Notes: generated by a model from the letters alone, not told the origin. A stretch of DNA of 64,000 nucleotides from Pogonophryne albipinna (GCA_028583405.1 CM053256.1:22417325-22481324), one strand, 5' to 3'. Numbered from the stretch's first letter, positions 1 to 12,906 are shown. Translations and numbers: made by a program.

Positions 1-1605
1 ACCAGTACATTACTGCAGATGGCCAGTACACTACTGCATGTTAGCTAGTTAACTTTCTAAAGTCTTTGTAAGACTTTACTGTGGCACATAAGGGTAAGTA
101 CTGGTCAGGTAATCATGAAGTCATTCTGGTCTACTTTCTGACTACTCAGTATAATGTAGTAATGATGAATAAAGAATAGTTAGGTTGTTCATTCTGGGTT
201 GTAACTTCTATAAAATCATGAACTTTTTAACAATTAATACAAATGATCAGTGTCCCTGATTTGTTTCCTGTTACTTAGTAGTGACTCACAAGTATATATT
301 TTTACTATTTAAATTTAAATGTCATAGCCAAAGAAACATTCAGAATACTCTTAATCAAAACAGACCTTTTATACAAATTGCTTTACCATGGGAGTATTGC
401 ACTCTGGTTTACATTTAACTCACATCACAAGGTTTGTGACTCTGACAGTGATTGAATAATTAATTGGTATGCTATTCAATCCGAGAGACCTTGTCTTCAA
501 AAATAAAAATAAATAAAAAAATTAAGTGAGGGGGAAGGCCAAAAATATGCACTCTTGTTGAAAAGATGTCCTTCACTTATAGACACGGCATAGAAGCCCT
601 TGAAAGGATAGTACTCAAGTGATTACTTTTTTTTTAATCCATCAAACCCTCCTAAAAACAATCAGAGAAACTGAAACATAATGAGCCAAACATCCAAAAC
701 TCGTCCAAGCAAAGCTGCAGTTGAACTGTGCTACTCCAACCATAAAACATACACACTCATTCACTCACGGAGAGGAAAGGGGGGGGGGGGGGGGGGTATT
801 GTTACATTTCATTAGACACATTCCTTCTCTGTGGACTCTTTACCAGTTACCATGTCATTTTAGCTGACCACATTCTTTCTTTCTCTGTCATGTTGGCTTT
901 AATAACATTCTTGTATTTCAATATTGAATATATTTAACAAATCTTAGTAAGGTATAATAACAGGAGAGGAAAACATGTTTCCCACTGTTTATGCTCTGAA
1001 GTATTTTTGAGTCATTTATTGTATAATTATTATTTATATATAAATTTAGTGCACATGCGCCAACCATGTATGCAGCCTGTTGCAGTTTCTCTTGCTAGAA
1101 TTGTAATTTGCTACTTTTAACTTTCTTGTTGGATCATAGGCTACTTGTTATTTTTCTATAAGTAACTTCTTTCAGTAATGTATTAAGCTTTGCCCTCGCT
1201 TAACATTTTTGTAGAGAGAGATTTTGGTAGGTTTATTTGCTGTTGATTTGCTGCTGTTGCACAGCATGGCTGCCTTGTTTACACCGGGGTCAGCTGATCA
1301 CGCTAAAGCTGGCTAGCATGGTGGTCGGAACAACGACTATACCCACGGAAATCTGGAGAAGGACACAGAGGATGCAGGGTAAACCGAAGAGACCAAGGAG
1401 GAGAGCTAGGACAATTTATGGAGAAAATGATAAGCTGTGTCCCCCCCTCCCATTAAGGGCTAGGTAAGATTGCTGGCTAATGGGAATGGACAAGTTAGCT
1501 AGGAGTCAGACGAAGAAAAAAAAATGATTTACTGAAACTTCGAGCCAATGTCTCACAACATGTATAGGCAACAAAACAACTTGTTTAAGTTTATGAAAAG
1601 ATCAC
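1..1605. other. AT-rich intergenic sequence with a G-run and a possible LINE fragment
   Basis: No gene recognised. There is an 18-base G-run at 779-796. At about 1237-1480 the plus strand encodes an Arg/Lys-rich stretch (KPKRPRRRAR) followed by PPLP. This vaguely resembles the segment before the endonuclease domain of fish LINE proteins. It is too short and diverged to assign. Confidence 0.5.
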
Positions 1606-1613
1606 GATATAGG

Positions 1614-1954
1614 CAGTGGCGCTGCAAGAAAATCTGAGACATTCAGATTCAGATTCAGATTCAACTTTATTGTCATTACGTAGTACATGTACTAGTGACA
1701 AAATGTAAATGTACATGCCCCCCAACTCCCCTCCCGGCGGAGCGGAGATTACAAACAGAAATTCTGAATCAGCATTGACGGCGCAATGCAAGGGGCCCTT
1801 AAGGGGGTTTCCCGACATGTCATTGCAGTAAATTAAAGGGGTTTCATGTTGTCGTTGCTGTGGACCAATGTAATCAACCTTCTTTGGGGGGCCCCCTTCT
1901 GGTCCGGAGCCCCAAGCAGTTGCCTGCCTTGCCTGCCGGCAAACGGCGCCCCTG
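1614..1954. mobile_element. Non-autonomous hAT-type element (MITE, 341 bp)
   Basis: Perfect 8-bp target duplication GATATAGG at 1606-1613 and 1955-1962, the hAT signature. The termini are imperfect inverted repeats: CAGTGGCGCTG at the left, and CAGGGGCGCCG reading in from the right. The interior holds tandem CAGATT units (about 1645-1665) followed by TCAACTTTATTGTCATT, a sequence often seen as the tail of fish interspersed repeats, so a second element may be nested inside. There is no transposase coding capacity. Confidence 0.85.
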
Positions 1955-1962
1955 GATATAGG

Positions 1963-4346
1963 CTATTATAAGTCAGATTGCTCGGTGACGTATTTAGCTC
2001 GAGTAAGATTAGTATGAAAATGACTTACAAGCGTTATAGTTGAAAGTGTTTGCAGACTCTGTGTACCATGTCTGACTTCCATCGAGGCAGCCCTGTAAAT
2101 TCCAGCTAAAAGTAAAGTTACACTAATAAGAGTGCATTACTCTTTGCAGGTAAAAGTGCTAACACTTGCATAGCCAAATGACAGATTGGTTTGCAATACC
2201 AGCAATTTAACATTGGCTGGAATTAAATACTGTCATATTTATTATATTACTTTTACCTTAAGTGTAACTGTGAGGAATATGTGTTAAATGTATATCCGGC
2301 ATGCAAAAAACCCTGCTAGAGGTTGTTACTGTGGTTGACACCTGTTGTAGTCAAAGCAGAAGATGGCATTCAGTTGCCCTTGGTGGAACAGACTCCATCA
2401 ACTAAATTCAACCTGTCGCTCACATCCAGCTGTATAATTTGGTCACAAAACTTTCCATGCACACATTAATTTGCATTTTTCCATCAACAGTCAAGTGTCT
2501 TCAAAACAGACGATAACAAAAGGAGAAAAAAAGGATTTGCATTCGGTGTAGAAATAGTTCCAGGACAGGGGCTGTTAAGTTTGAAATTAACATGTAAACA
2601 GTTGGAAAGTCTGCCCTCCTACACCCCCCCAGTCCCATTCTCCTTAACCCCCACCCCTGGTTCCCTTTTAGCGCCTTGATAAATATACATAAAGCCCCCC
2701 TCACAAAGACTGCCTTGTTCTTCTAAATGGGCTACTTTTTAATGGAGACATATATTTCCAGGATTATATCAGCATTCAGTTGCAAATTTTGAGTTGTAAT
2801 ACTCCGATTGGAGCAGTCTATGAATAAGAGTATCATTTGAATGCAGGGAACACCTGGTGCTGAGGGCTGGGGCTGTGAGGGGGCTTGGAGCTGACCCAGG
2901 TGTCAGTGCCAAAGCTTCACTTGTTCCCAGCCTTCCCATTCAGAATCTCCCTGCCTCAGCCTTCACTATGATACTGTAGACTGCCATACTCTCGGGAATG
3001 CCAGAGAAGTAGGTAAAGAATATTGGAGACTACATTATAGATTTTTAAATCATTTAAGGGTCTGGAATTCTATTGAAACAGCTTAAAATGTAAAAAACTA
3101 AGATGTGCATGTTTTGAATATTATACTTTTAACTGTAAACACACACACGGAGGGAAAAATTCCCTTGTCCTTTTATATAATAACTTAAGCAAAATTAGCT
3201 GAATTTTGTTTATACAGGTTAAAAAGAACACCTCAAAATACCCTACTGTTTCCATGAAAAACACGAAAACTACAGTTTTTTGTTTCCCTCCACATTGCTT
3301 ACTTGGCTGCATGACAACAGAGCGGGGTCGGGGTCGGTGGGGGAATGAGTCGTACTATTTGGAGGAGGAAGGGGTACGGGGTCTATTCGTATGCACCCCG
3401 CATCCACTCAACACACAATCAGGCCTGTATTGCATTTCGCAAATTTATACCCAGGATGTTGGTTTAGAGTGTTTCCCTGAAAAAAAAAAGAAAGAGAAGG
3501 ATTTTTTTTCAAGTAAGTGTCTGCTTTCATGACCAAGAGTGATTGAGGCACACAAACAAACCTTTGTTTCCTTGCTCACAGATGCAAGGCCCGAGCTCTG
3601 ATTTACGCACCACCCTAAGACACATTTGCACTTTTCTTTTTCTTTGACACTAACACTGTATGAACAAAATGAAGGAAAAAAAGAAAAACATTTACTTCGA
3701 AATTTAGCAAAAGTGTGATTAAAATATAATTAATTTTGCTGTTACAGCTACACAAATGGTAGAAAATAAATCACCACACTGAATGATAAACATTCTACAC
3801 TACACATCCACTAGCCAGTCAAACCAGCCTCTGTTCTTTCTCAAAATATTTGCACAGCCTTATTTTTGCAGTGGCTCGAGAGCTGTACTCATGACAAGCC
3901 AATCTATAGTCAGACACAAAGACTCAAAGTCAAAGGCAAGAAACACTGAAGCTGAGGGACATCGACGTGCCTTTGCCCTGTTTGAGAGGCTAGACATTGG
4001 CTGGACGGGAACATTTATGTTTTCATCGTTGACCCTTAAAAACATTCTTCTAACACAGTGTGCGTTTTACCGATTTTGTTTCAGTTGACATTGTATTGAT
4101 GTTTTTTTATTTCATCAGTTCGTCTGGTTGCCTTTTCACTATTCATTCGTGTAGTTATTTTTGTACCCTTTTGGTACAGTTACAATAACAGACTGTGTAC
4201 ACTTCCCCTACACTTGTACTTTCAGCAGAATTCTTTACCAACATTAAATAAATTAAGAGACACATTTGACAGATTTCTTTATTTTTTTATTATAGAGAAC
4301 TCAATAATATCGTTCTCGTCAAATGGTTTGAGTCAGGATAGTCATG
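1963..4346. other. Intergenic sequence, nothing identified
   Basis: Mixed AT-rich sequence. A GC-richer block at about 2850-2960 (cacctggtgctgagggctgg onward) could be conserved but shows no recognisable feature. No splice-supported exons or transposon ends seen. Confidence 0.5.
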
Positions 4347-5524
4347 TAAGGCAAGGCAAGTTAATTTCTATAGCAATTTTCTGTACGCGACAATTCAAAG
4401 TGCTTTACAAAACAAATTAAAATACTTTTTTGGAATAAATACAGTAAAACACATTATATAATGGCATTTTACAACAGGCATTACAAAGCAAAGATAATAA
4501 AATAATAAAAATAAACACCACAGGTATACAATACAAGTTTAAAAGGCATACTGTAGTTCAAATATGATCATCTCAATTAAAAGCAGCGGCAAAGAGACAT
4601 GTTTTTAGTCTCGATTTAAAAATAGTAAGCCTTTCTGCGGACGTGCATGATTTGTGTAGTTTGTTCCAGAGTGTCGGGGCATAACAGCTGAATGCTGCCT
4701 CTCCATGTTTTGTTGTTACTCTCGGAACCGATAGCAGACCCGTCCCAGAAGACCTCAGGCACCTTGATGGGTCGTAACAATATACTTTGATCCTCCTAAA
4801 CCATGTAATGATTTAAAAACTAGCAATAGTACTTTAAAATCAATTATTTGGCCGACTGGAAGCCAGTGTAAAGATTTCAGAACCGGACTGATGTGATCCA
4901 CTCTTTTAGTGTTAGTGAGGACACATGCAGCAGCGTTCTGAATCAGCTGCAGTTTTCTGATGGATTTTTTTGTCAGCCCTGTGAATACACTATTGCAGTA
5001 GGCGAGTCTACTGAAAATAAAAGCATGGACAAGCTTTTCTAAGTCCTGTTGTGACATTAGTTTTTTAATCCTCGATATATTCTTCAGGTGATAATAAGCT
5101 GACCTAATGACTGTTGTAATGTGGCTGTTGAAATTCAGGTCTGAGTCCATCACTACACCTAGATTTCTGGCTTTATTAGTGGTTTTGTAGTCTGCCGACT
5201 GAAGCTCTGCGATTACTTTTAATTGGTCCTTCTTTGCTCCAAAAACAATGATCTCTGTTTTTTGTTTGTTTAGTTGGAGAAAGTTCTGAGTCATCCAGTC
5301 AGTGATATGCTCAATGCACTTGCTCAGTGTTCTAATCGGAGAACAGTCTCCTGGTGTGATTTTAAAATAAATCTGGGTGTCGTCTGCATATGATAGCTTA
5401 GATCGCTCTTTTTAATAATTTCAGCCAGAGGTAGCATATAAATATTAAAAAGCAAAGGTCCTAAGATGGAGCCTTGAGGAACCCCGCATGACATATTTGT
5501 CAAAGTTGATGTGTAGTTGCCTAA

Positions 5525-6264
5525 CCCCCTGATCCCACCAGAAGCGTCTGCGCTGCGCTGCGGCTGCGCTGCGCTGCGACCTCCTCCTGCGTCATAACCC
5601 ACCAGGCGCGTTTCAAAACGTTGCGGAAGCGGAGCGTCGTGTGTGCAGCCTCGCAGTTGTTGTTGATTTTGGAATATTTCCTGGACATTTGTACTTCTAC
5701 AAGTAAGTAGGCTACGTAGTTAAATGGTTTATGTTTGTGTCTGTTTAAATCGTGTTTATTGTTGTTATTTCCTATTTTGTTGGGTTGTAGACTACAGACA
5801 CAGTTAATAATAATTGTAATATTCCAGTTATAAACGACATGAATCAAAGATGTGTTGCTGTATTTTAGTGGTAAACAAATATGCATTCATCATCATAATT
5901 ATTCTATATATATATATAATTTACAGTGCCTGTAAACCGGAGGAGAACGCTGGCATGTATTCTCCTACTTGAAAGACTACGGGGTGGGGGGAGGAGAAGG
6001 AGCCGGTTTTGGGTGCACCCCCTCAACCAGCAAAGGAGACAACAAGGTGATTTTCATCACTTCCTGCCTGCGCTGCGCTGCGCCGCGTCAAAAATAGGAT
6101 TCATCCTATATTTTAGAAATTCCTTGCGGCGAGGAGCTTCTGGGACGCTTCGAGCCGCGGCGCAGCGGGTCTGGTGGAATAGCACCCATTGACTAGAGTG
6201 GCCGCGATCGCTAAAAACGCCGCAGCCGCAGCGCAGCGCAGACGCTCCTGGTGGGATTAGGGGG
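5525..6264. mobile_element. Internally deleted PIF/Harbinger-type DNA transposon (740 bp) nested in the LINE
   Basis: Inverted terminal repeats of about 44 bp (5525-5568 and 6221-6264, two mismatches) begin CCCCCT(G/A)ATCCCACCAG and continue into GCTGCG repeats. Flanking TAA at 5522-5524 and 6265-6267 is a 3-bp TWA duplication, the Harbinger signature. Removing the element plus one TAA restores the LINE reading frame across the junction. A transposase remnant lies inside on the plus strand (about 5926-6090), including RFWVHPLNQQRRQQGDFHHF, which resembles the N-terminal region of Harbinger transposases (W-V-H-P-x-N, R-R-x-x-G-x-F). The catalytic domain is gone. Confidence 0.88.
5926..6102 (+). 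pseudogene. Harbinger transposase N-terminal fragment
   Basis: Open frame with a basic RRR-rich start, then WVHPLNQQRRQQGDFHHFLPALR. That motif order matches the region just before the transposase domain in fish and insect Harbinger proteins. The DDE catalytic residues and the rest of the protein are absent, so no activity is possible. The upstream ttacag (5921-5926) resembles an acceptor and may mark an original exon start. Confidence 0.7.
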
Positions 6265-6910
6265 TAATGAGACAACATTTTTTCTGTCCTTTAAGTAGGT
6301 ACTAAACCAATTTAGAGCTGTTGCTGAAACTCCCACCCAGTTTTCTAGACGGTCTAGCAATATGTTGCGGTCAACAGTATCAAAGGCAGCGCTGAGATCT
6401 AATAATACTAAAACTGATATTCTGCCACTGTCTGTGTTTAAATGAATGTCATTTAAGACCTTTACAAGTGCAGTTTCAGTGCTGTGGTTAGGTCTAAAGC
6501 CCGAATGAAACACATCAAAACTGTCATTTAAAAACATGAAATGACTCAACTGTTGAAAAACAACTTTTTCAATCAATTTGCTTAAAAAAGGAAGGTTTGA
6601 TATTGGCCTGTAATTATTCATTACGGTTGTGTCTAAGTTATGCTTTTTTAGGAGCGGTTTAATTACTGCAGTTGTCAGGGCCTGTGGAAATACACCTGAT
6701 TGAAGAGAGTTGTTTACTATGTGTAGTATATCTGAGGCCATGCAGGGAAAAACAGTTTTGAAAAATCCTGTCGGAATAATATCGAGGCTACAGGAGGAGG
6801 ATTTCAGATGTTGAATAATGTCTTCCAGGTCTTTAGCATTTATCAGACGGAATTGTGTCATGATGTCTGGATTCACTTTAGGTGGACACAGGGACAAAAC
6901 ATTTTGTAGC

Positions 6911-8673
6911 AAGAATCTGATATTTTTCCAGCCCTACCCAAAATATGATTTTTTAGTAAATATTTATTTTGGGTACTATTATCATGTGGAAAACAACTGA
7001 TATTGTGACAGTCCTACTTCAAATAGTGTTTTTTACTAATTTTGGTTGAAAAAAATCATTATATTAGGGATCTGGAGTTTGTTAATAGTGTATCTTTCTT
7101 CATGATATGAAGGTAATATTTTGTTTTACTTATTGGTTTCATTCTCTGTCACTGTTCATGGAAATTAATACAGAGAGAAGTTTATTGATGTTAGTAACAT
7201 GAGGCTACAGTGCTTGCGTATCAAGTTCACAATATGATATTGGAGGTCTTCGATGACAGTTATTCTGAAAATGAAGATGAGTCAAGTTAGTTGATTAGGA
7301 TAAAAAAATGTGTGCAAAGTAATAAAAACGCATCATTTAAAACAATTGACACATGGACCTAGACGAGTACGCCATTTTGTTGGTGTGATTTAAAAGTGGC
7401 AGTCATTGAGAAAGTTTGACATTTGGATGTCCAAATGATAGATTTGTAATATGTGCACTACATCGGGTCATTGAGTTATATTTCCTGAGCTGAGACCACA
7501 GTCAAGCCGGCAGGCTGCTGACAACTTGTTTACGTCAGTCCCAATTAATAATTAGTTTAGTGATTTGATTGCTTGACATGTGCCCCGGACAAATGCGGGC
7601 AGGAAAATGCACACACAGTGCTGTTTGCATAAATCTGCCATTTCAGCTCGGGTTGAGGGGGAACAGAGGGATGGAGGTGGGGGAATTATAGGACTCAGAT
7701 GTGTGTGATTGGCGGTTCCCTTGGCTCCCAGGGTTAGAGAGTTCAGAGAAAATCCGATTACTGCTCTCCCTCAGGTCAAGCCTTCATAAATAAACAAGGG
7801 GAGAGCCTGAGGCACCGTGTTTTAGTATGATTAGCATATCATACAGCCTATCGACAAGGCACTTATCATATTACAGCACGGCCGTCCTCTGAGCCCACGG
7901 AGGTTACATGTACACGGCTGCTGAGCATACATCTCTGTTCATTAGAGGGGTCCTCGGGGGAGAGAATAAATCATATCAGCACGTGGTTATGGCAGCCCAG
8001 GCGTTTGATTCAGTCGTACGGTGGATGTTAACCAGGGCCTTTAATAGAGAAGAGCTGACAGTTAGCCTCACACTGAGGAACAGGGAGCAAGACGAATGGA
8101 AATTGTGGGGGGGCTTGATAATGGGAGGGGAGTATTATAAGAGGCAAAGCTGAGGTACTTGAGACTAAACTCTGGTCCACTTTTCTGATACCTATCTTGG
8201 CCTCCGGTGTTTTCGAAACTTTTGGATTTTGACAAAGCCAGCTAAACGTCTACCTGGATTTTCAATCCACAGCATAAAAAAATATCCTAGAAGAGACCTT
8301 TAAGTTCTATGATTAAGAAGTACCATTTTAGGTTCTAGTCATTACCGAGATGCCTTTGAGAAAAGCGCTGAACCATCAATTGTTGACCCCCAGATCCCGA
8401 TTGTACAATTGTGTCCTCAAACAAAAGTTAGTCTCAAGTACTATAAAAAGTTAGTATTTCTGCACAAAATGAGCAATCAGTATCCTTGGGAAACAACCTG
8501 CAGTGCAGAACTCAACATTTAGTTTAGGCAACACAACTACAAGGTACGTTTTTGGGATAACTTTGGAAGTCTAGGATGTTTATGTACTTACTTGGAGTTA
8601 GTCACATACATACAATGCTGATCGATTTCACAAAATACACAACAGGGGCCTCTTGGGTGAAAGTCCTGTTTGT
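6911..8673. other. Intergenic sequence with one candidate regulatory block
   Basis: 6911-7550 is AT-rich; ttccagccctaccc at about 6930 and tgtgacagtcctac at about 7003 hint at an old repeat, not identified. From 7560 the composition becomes balanced (see separate entry). 8160-8673 shows nothing I can name. Confidence 0.5.
7560..8160. promoter_or_regulatory. Candidate conserved non-coding element
   Basis: About 600 bp of balanced, repeat-free sequence with clustered motifs: TTTGCAT-like octamer cores (tttgcataaat, 7624), GATTAGCATAT (7829), TAAATAAACAA forkhead core (7788) and ATTAG cores. This texture differs from the surrounding AT-rich DNA and is typical of enhancers around developmental genes. 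Conservation was not tested. Confidence 0.3.
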
Positions 8674-8677
8674 TTAA

Positions 8678-9435
8678 AGGTCCCATGTCATGCTTTTCGG
8701 TTATTACCCGTCCCCTTGTGTGTTATGAAGGATTTTATGCATGTAAACGGTCTGCATAGTCACAAACCCTCAAAGTACACCCTGTAGCAAGTAAAACTCA
8801 AACACAGAAAATACCTGTCTATGCTGCCCCAGAACGCCTCGTTGGCGATTTATCTTTTTCCATTGTTTTCTTCCTGGGTACAGCGACGTGCCCATACACA
8901 AATGGACCCATTGGTGGAGCTCCTCACACACACACACTCTCTCAGCAGCGAAACTGTGACGCGATGTCTCGCTGTCTCGCAGACCCCACGCAGCAAGCAG
9001 GAAATGAACCCAGCTCACACTGTCCGCTCCTCGCAGCAGCGAGCCCCGCAACGTCCCGCCAACACGGCACCCAGACCCCACGCAGCATTCTCATCTGTTT
9101 GTCATTACTGGTGTCATTTTCTGGTTGCTAACGCCATTGTAACACATAATCACTGATGTTCCGCTGTAACGGTGGAAGACCATAGTGGTAGACTCATCAA
9201 AACAGAGTGGGCGAGCTGACCAATCAGAGCACAGTGGGCTCACAGGGAGGAGGGGGGGGGGGGGGGGGGCCGGAGCTCCAACAAGCCGTGTAGGACAGAG
9301 AGTGAATACACATACTATACAGAGATGCTGTATGAGAAACCAATGTGAGTTTGGAAAATTGCACAATATAAATCTATTCTAGTATACCTCAACAATGGAA
9401 TTATGATCAGTAGAAATGGCCATGACATGGGACCT
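8678..9435. mobile_element. TTAA-flanked non-autonomous DNA transposon (758 bp)
   Basis: Perfect 15-bp inverted repeats AGGTCCCATGTCATG (8678-8692) and its complement (9421-9435), each flanked outside by TTAA (8674-8677 and 9436-9439). TTAA duplications are made by piggyBac and Kolobok transposases; the AGG start is closer to Kolobok, but this is inference. The interior has a GC-rich stretch (8930-9090), an 18-base G-run (9252-9269) and, on the minus strand, a CTCTGATTGGTCAGCT core shared with the element at 59794. No transposase is encoded. Confidence 0.82.
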
Positions 9436-9439
9436 TTAA

Positions 9440-12400
9440 AAGTTAGGGGTTAGACTAATTCTGGAGACAGACACATAGAGCAGAGTTGTAGTAGGTGAGT
9501 GCACTTTGATTTTCTCATTTCGACTTTGGACGAAACATAGTTTCTTTGATCTCGGCTTTGACTTTTAGTTCTGCTCTTGGACTTGAACATTTCCTGACTA
9601 CCTACAAAGACCAATCCATCCAAACTAACCACCCCTCTAATAGGACTTTTTGTTCTCTTTATATCGTGTCACCTGACTTACTTACAGGCAGCCATGCACC
9701 TTTTGACTCCCTATTATGTGTTGAGAATATATTACAGTTCATTCTTTTTTAGAGTTACAGGACGAGAACGAACATTGAATATGAGCTGGTAGATGCATAT
9801 TTGTATTTTGGGCCTGTGTGAAAGTATTCCCTCGTTTACAGGGATTGATATCTCTTCTTTCTTTTTTTTCTTCTTGTTATTTAGGGTTAGGTTCACTCTG
9901 AATTGCTTATTATGACCTAAGTTTATTTGAGAAGTCCAAGACACCTTGAGTTTTAGTTTCACTCTTTTCGATCGTGGTCCTGGCTGCCTGCAAGGATGAT
10001 CCAATGAACAGTGAAATGAAATAAAATGAAGAAAGGATGATAGTTTGGTACAGCGAACAGACGAAATAATGTTTCTTTGGTTGATGAAATTAGCCCAGAA
10101 GAAATTATGTCCTAAAACTGCATCCTTGATAAAGTGGAAGTCACCCCAACTCTCAGACACGCTGCTCAGATTTCAATTTGGGCAAGCCTTTTCTCCTCAG
10201 CTACACAAGCTCAACTCACAGACCAGGGGCCACAATTAGCAGCTAGCCACTCTGACCAGGGAGAAAGAGCAAATGACATCCGCACCTAAGCCCTCCTAAG
10301 CCTGGGGAGCCGGGGCACGGAGCAGCCTCAGTGCTCTCTTCCCTCCAGTCAAGCATGGCCTCTTTAGGTGGTCCACACACTGGAGAGGGATGGTATATTT
10401 TAAGTGTTATTAGCACTGTTTAGCCTCCCTCCAGGGGGCGGGAGTGTCGGGGATGACCTACTGGCTGGATATACAGTACGCTATAAGAAGTCACAATGCG
10501 AGAACTGGAATATTGGATGGGTGTTTTTCATGTCTTGGCTTCATGGTGGTGGCACAAAGCTGGGATCAGTCTAGGTGCCATGTCACCTGGATAATCACAT
10601 CCACCACTAGCATGGATCTTATGCCAAAGAGAAGGACATCAGGAGCATTATGTTTCAAACTTAATGTTTGAAAAATGTCCTTAATACCTATAGTTTGGAG
10701 TTTTCTTTAAAAAAGTGATAGAATCCTTTAGGGCTGCTCTGGAATTCCAATTTGTATTTTTCTGTGTGTATCATCCCACTAGATTTCTTGCATATGAGTG
10801 TGTTTTCATGTTTCTAAGTGATGCCATCCCCATCGTGCCCACTCCCCAAATTCCCCCCCCCCCCCACCACCACCCATGCAAATTAGAACTTCACACACGT
10901 TGCGGCAAGCTGCCGGGTGCTCTGTGATTTCACATGACCAATTAAGGCCCTCTTGGCAGTTGTGTGAACAGTTTCATTAGAGGAGATAATATTGCAAAGT
11001 GAAATGATAAGCAATCATTATGATTAATGCCCAGACATTACATTGCTCGTTAATGAGGTGTAAATGATCTCATTATTTTTTGAAAGAGTACAGATTAGAT
11101 TAAAGTGGAGTGGACAGCGCTCCTCTGTGTTCAGACAAGTTAGTGTTAATTAGGCCCAATCTCCAGGAGCAAATGAGCCGCAACCCTTTGGTAAACAATT
11201 AGGCTTCCATAGCCTGGGGCTGGATGGACAAGGATAGGCAAGTGAATGGATAGATCGCTGGAGAGATGGATCTTAAGGGAGTGTTCAAATCTGTATCCAA
11301 ATCATTGTTTTATAGCCATGTGGAATTATCCTTTTTCTTGTGCTGAACTATGAAAGGTTGATATTTGGTTTCCTTTTTGTCTACAGCTACATACACAATA
11401 CACAACAAAAGGGAGGGAGAATATGACAGTAACACGTTCCTTCTAGAAATAAAATTAAAATAGGAAAGTATATTAGTACTGTACAAGAAAGGTTCATCCT
11501 TAAAGAGTTTACCATGAAGGTATGAATGAACAATAAACGGTCACACTAATATCAAGGATATTAAATTAAAAACAGTTTGATAACACGCTGCATTGTTTCT
11601 TGTTACTCCCTCATGCATAAGTAGGCAATTTTATTTTAGCGCAGCAATGGCGGTCTCCGCCACTTACAATAAAAACAAATATATAGAGAGTGAGTACAGA
11701 ATGCAAATACGTTTTGTAAAAAATAGGTTTGGCTCTATAATCAAGTCTTGCTTATACATTGTTAGTGCATATATGTTATGTTCGCACAACCATTGAAAGA
11801 CCATTTTAAGTAGGGTTAGGTTTAAGGTCATTGAAACATTTGGCAATATAATGACAATGTCAGACTGTTGCACAATGAGTGATTCAGTGCCACATGTCTC
11901 AAATGTTCAGACATTTTTCAGGCCTTGCAGCTACTCTCAAGGTAACAGAACACACATTTCAGGAGCACTGAATGACATTTGAGGAAATACAATTAAAAAT
12001 GCGGGACAACAACGTGTTTTTCATCTGTATATCATGCAAACAGAGTTTAGGCTATTGATGTCGAAGGCATTCATTGTGTGTTTTTATAGATTAAAACAAT
12101 GGCTTTTTAATTAAATTACAATGAAATTCATTCATTCAACATACAATAATGTCGGTACACGGCAAATCGTTTTCTTAAAAAAATTGAGACATTTTTTTAA
12201 CTTTCCTTAATCAAAACATTTTCCTTGAACCAGGAACAGAAGCACTTTCACAAAGACACATCTTGATGTCTTCAAAGTAAGAACAGTGTTCCTGTATCTC
12301 ATCTAAAGGCAGCCACAGTGGGAAATGTCTGCCTCTGACAACATTGATTTTACCATCCTCTCCCTTTGTCAGAAAAGATATGCTTAGATTATGACAAGAA

Positions 12401-12898
12401 AAGCGACGCTGTAATCCCTCTGCCATAGGAGTTATGTTTTAGAGACATCAAGCCCTTATCGGTGATTGATAACGCTTAACTCAAAAACATATAGAAGCAT
12501 TAGGAACATCAATATTTTGCCAGCGAGTGAAGGTGACCCCTGGTTCCTGTGTTTGCAGTGTGTGCGCGGAGGGCTTTGATGGTAAATTTGTAAGGGGTGG
12601 TTATGTGGGGAGGCTATTATGGATTTGCTATCTTGGCCTGAAGTGTTTGCGGCTGATTATGTGATTAAATCAATAATAATTTCTATTTGGACTCCTTTGC
12701 TCCTCTGCTTCATCTTCTTTTTCCTGTGTAGTTGAGCGGAACGGTGGGTGGGGACTAGTGTACACAAATACAAATGTGGGCACAAACACACTCTACATAT
12801 AATACACACATAGTGGAACAATTGTGAAGCAGATGGCATTAAGGGCACATTCTAGGGTCCAAAAACTTTACATTTAGGAATGCATCCATCAGAAAAGG
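9440..12898. other. Intergenic sequence with one strong candidate regulatory block
   Basis: 9440-10000 contains repeated ttcgactttgg and ctttgactttt motifs without clear termini, perhaps an old repeat. A C-run lies at 10853-10865. 10925-11250 is a candidate regulatory block (separate entry). 11260-12898 is AT-rich with nothing identified. Confidence 0.5.
10925..11250. promoter_or_regulatory. Candidate conserved non-coding element, homeodomain-core rich
   Basis: Dense homeodomain-type cores in 325 bp of repeat-free sequence: CCAATTAAGG, TCATTAG, ATGATTAATG, CGTTAATGAGG, GTTAATTAGG and CAATTAGG, with ATGCAAA-like and GATAAG motifs. Density and texture are typical of a developmental enhancer. 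Not tested by alignment. Confidence 0.35.
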
Positions 12899-12906
12899 AC
12901 ATATGG

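Larger units (their letters stand above)
4347..6910 (-). mobile_element. L2-clade LINE, 5'-truncated and decayed, split by a DNA transposon
   Basis: The minus strand encodes reverse-transcriptase motifs: NYRPISNLPFLSKLIEKVV, GFRPNHSTETALVKVLNDI and LLDLSAAFDTVDRNILL (6264-6910), then GVPQGSILGPLLFNIYM near 5450 and the YADD catalytic box at 5379-5390. The C-terminal part (SLHWLPV and flanks) lies at 4755-5294. The low-coordinate end is the LINE 3' tail (GGCAAGGCAAG, with CAATTCAAAGTGCTTTACA), typical of fish L2. The frame shifts just before YADD, there are stops, and the 5' part including the endonuclease is missing. The element is dead. Confidence 0.88.
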
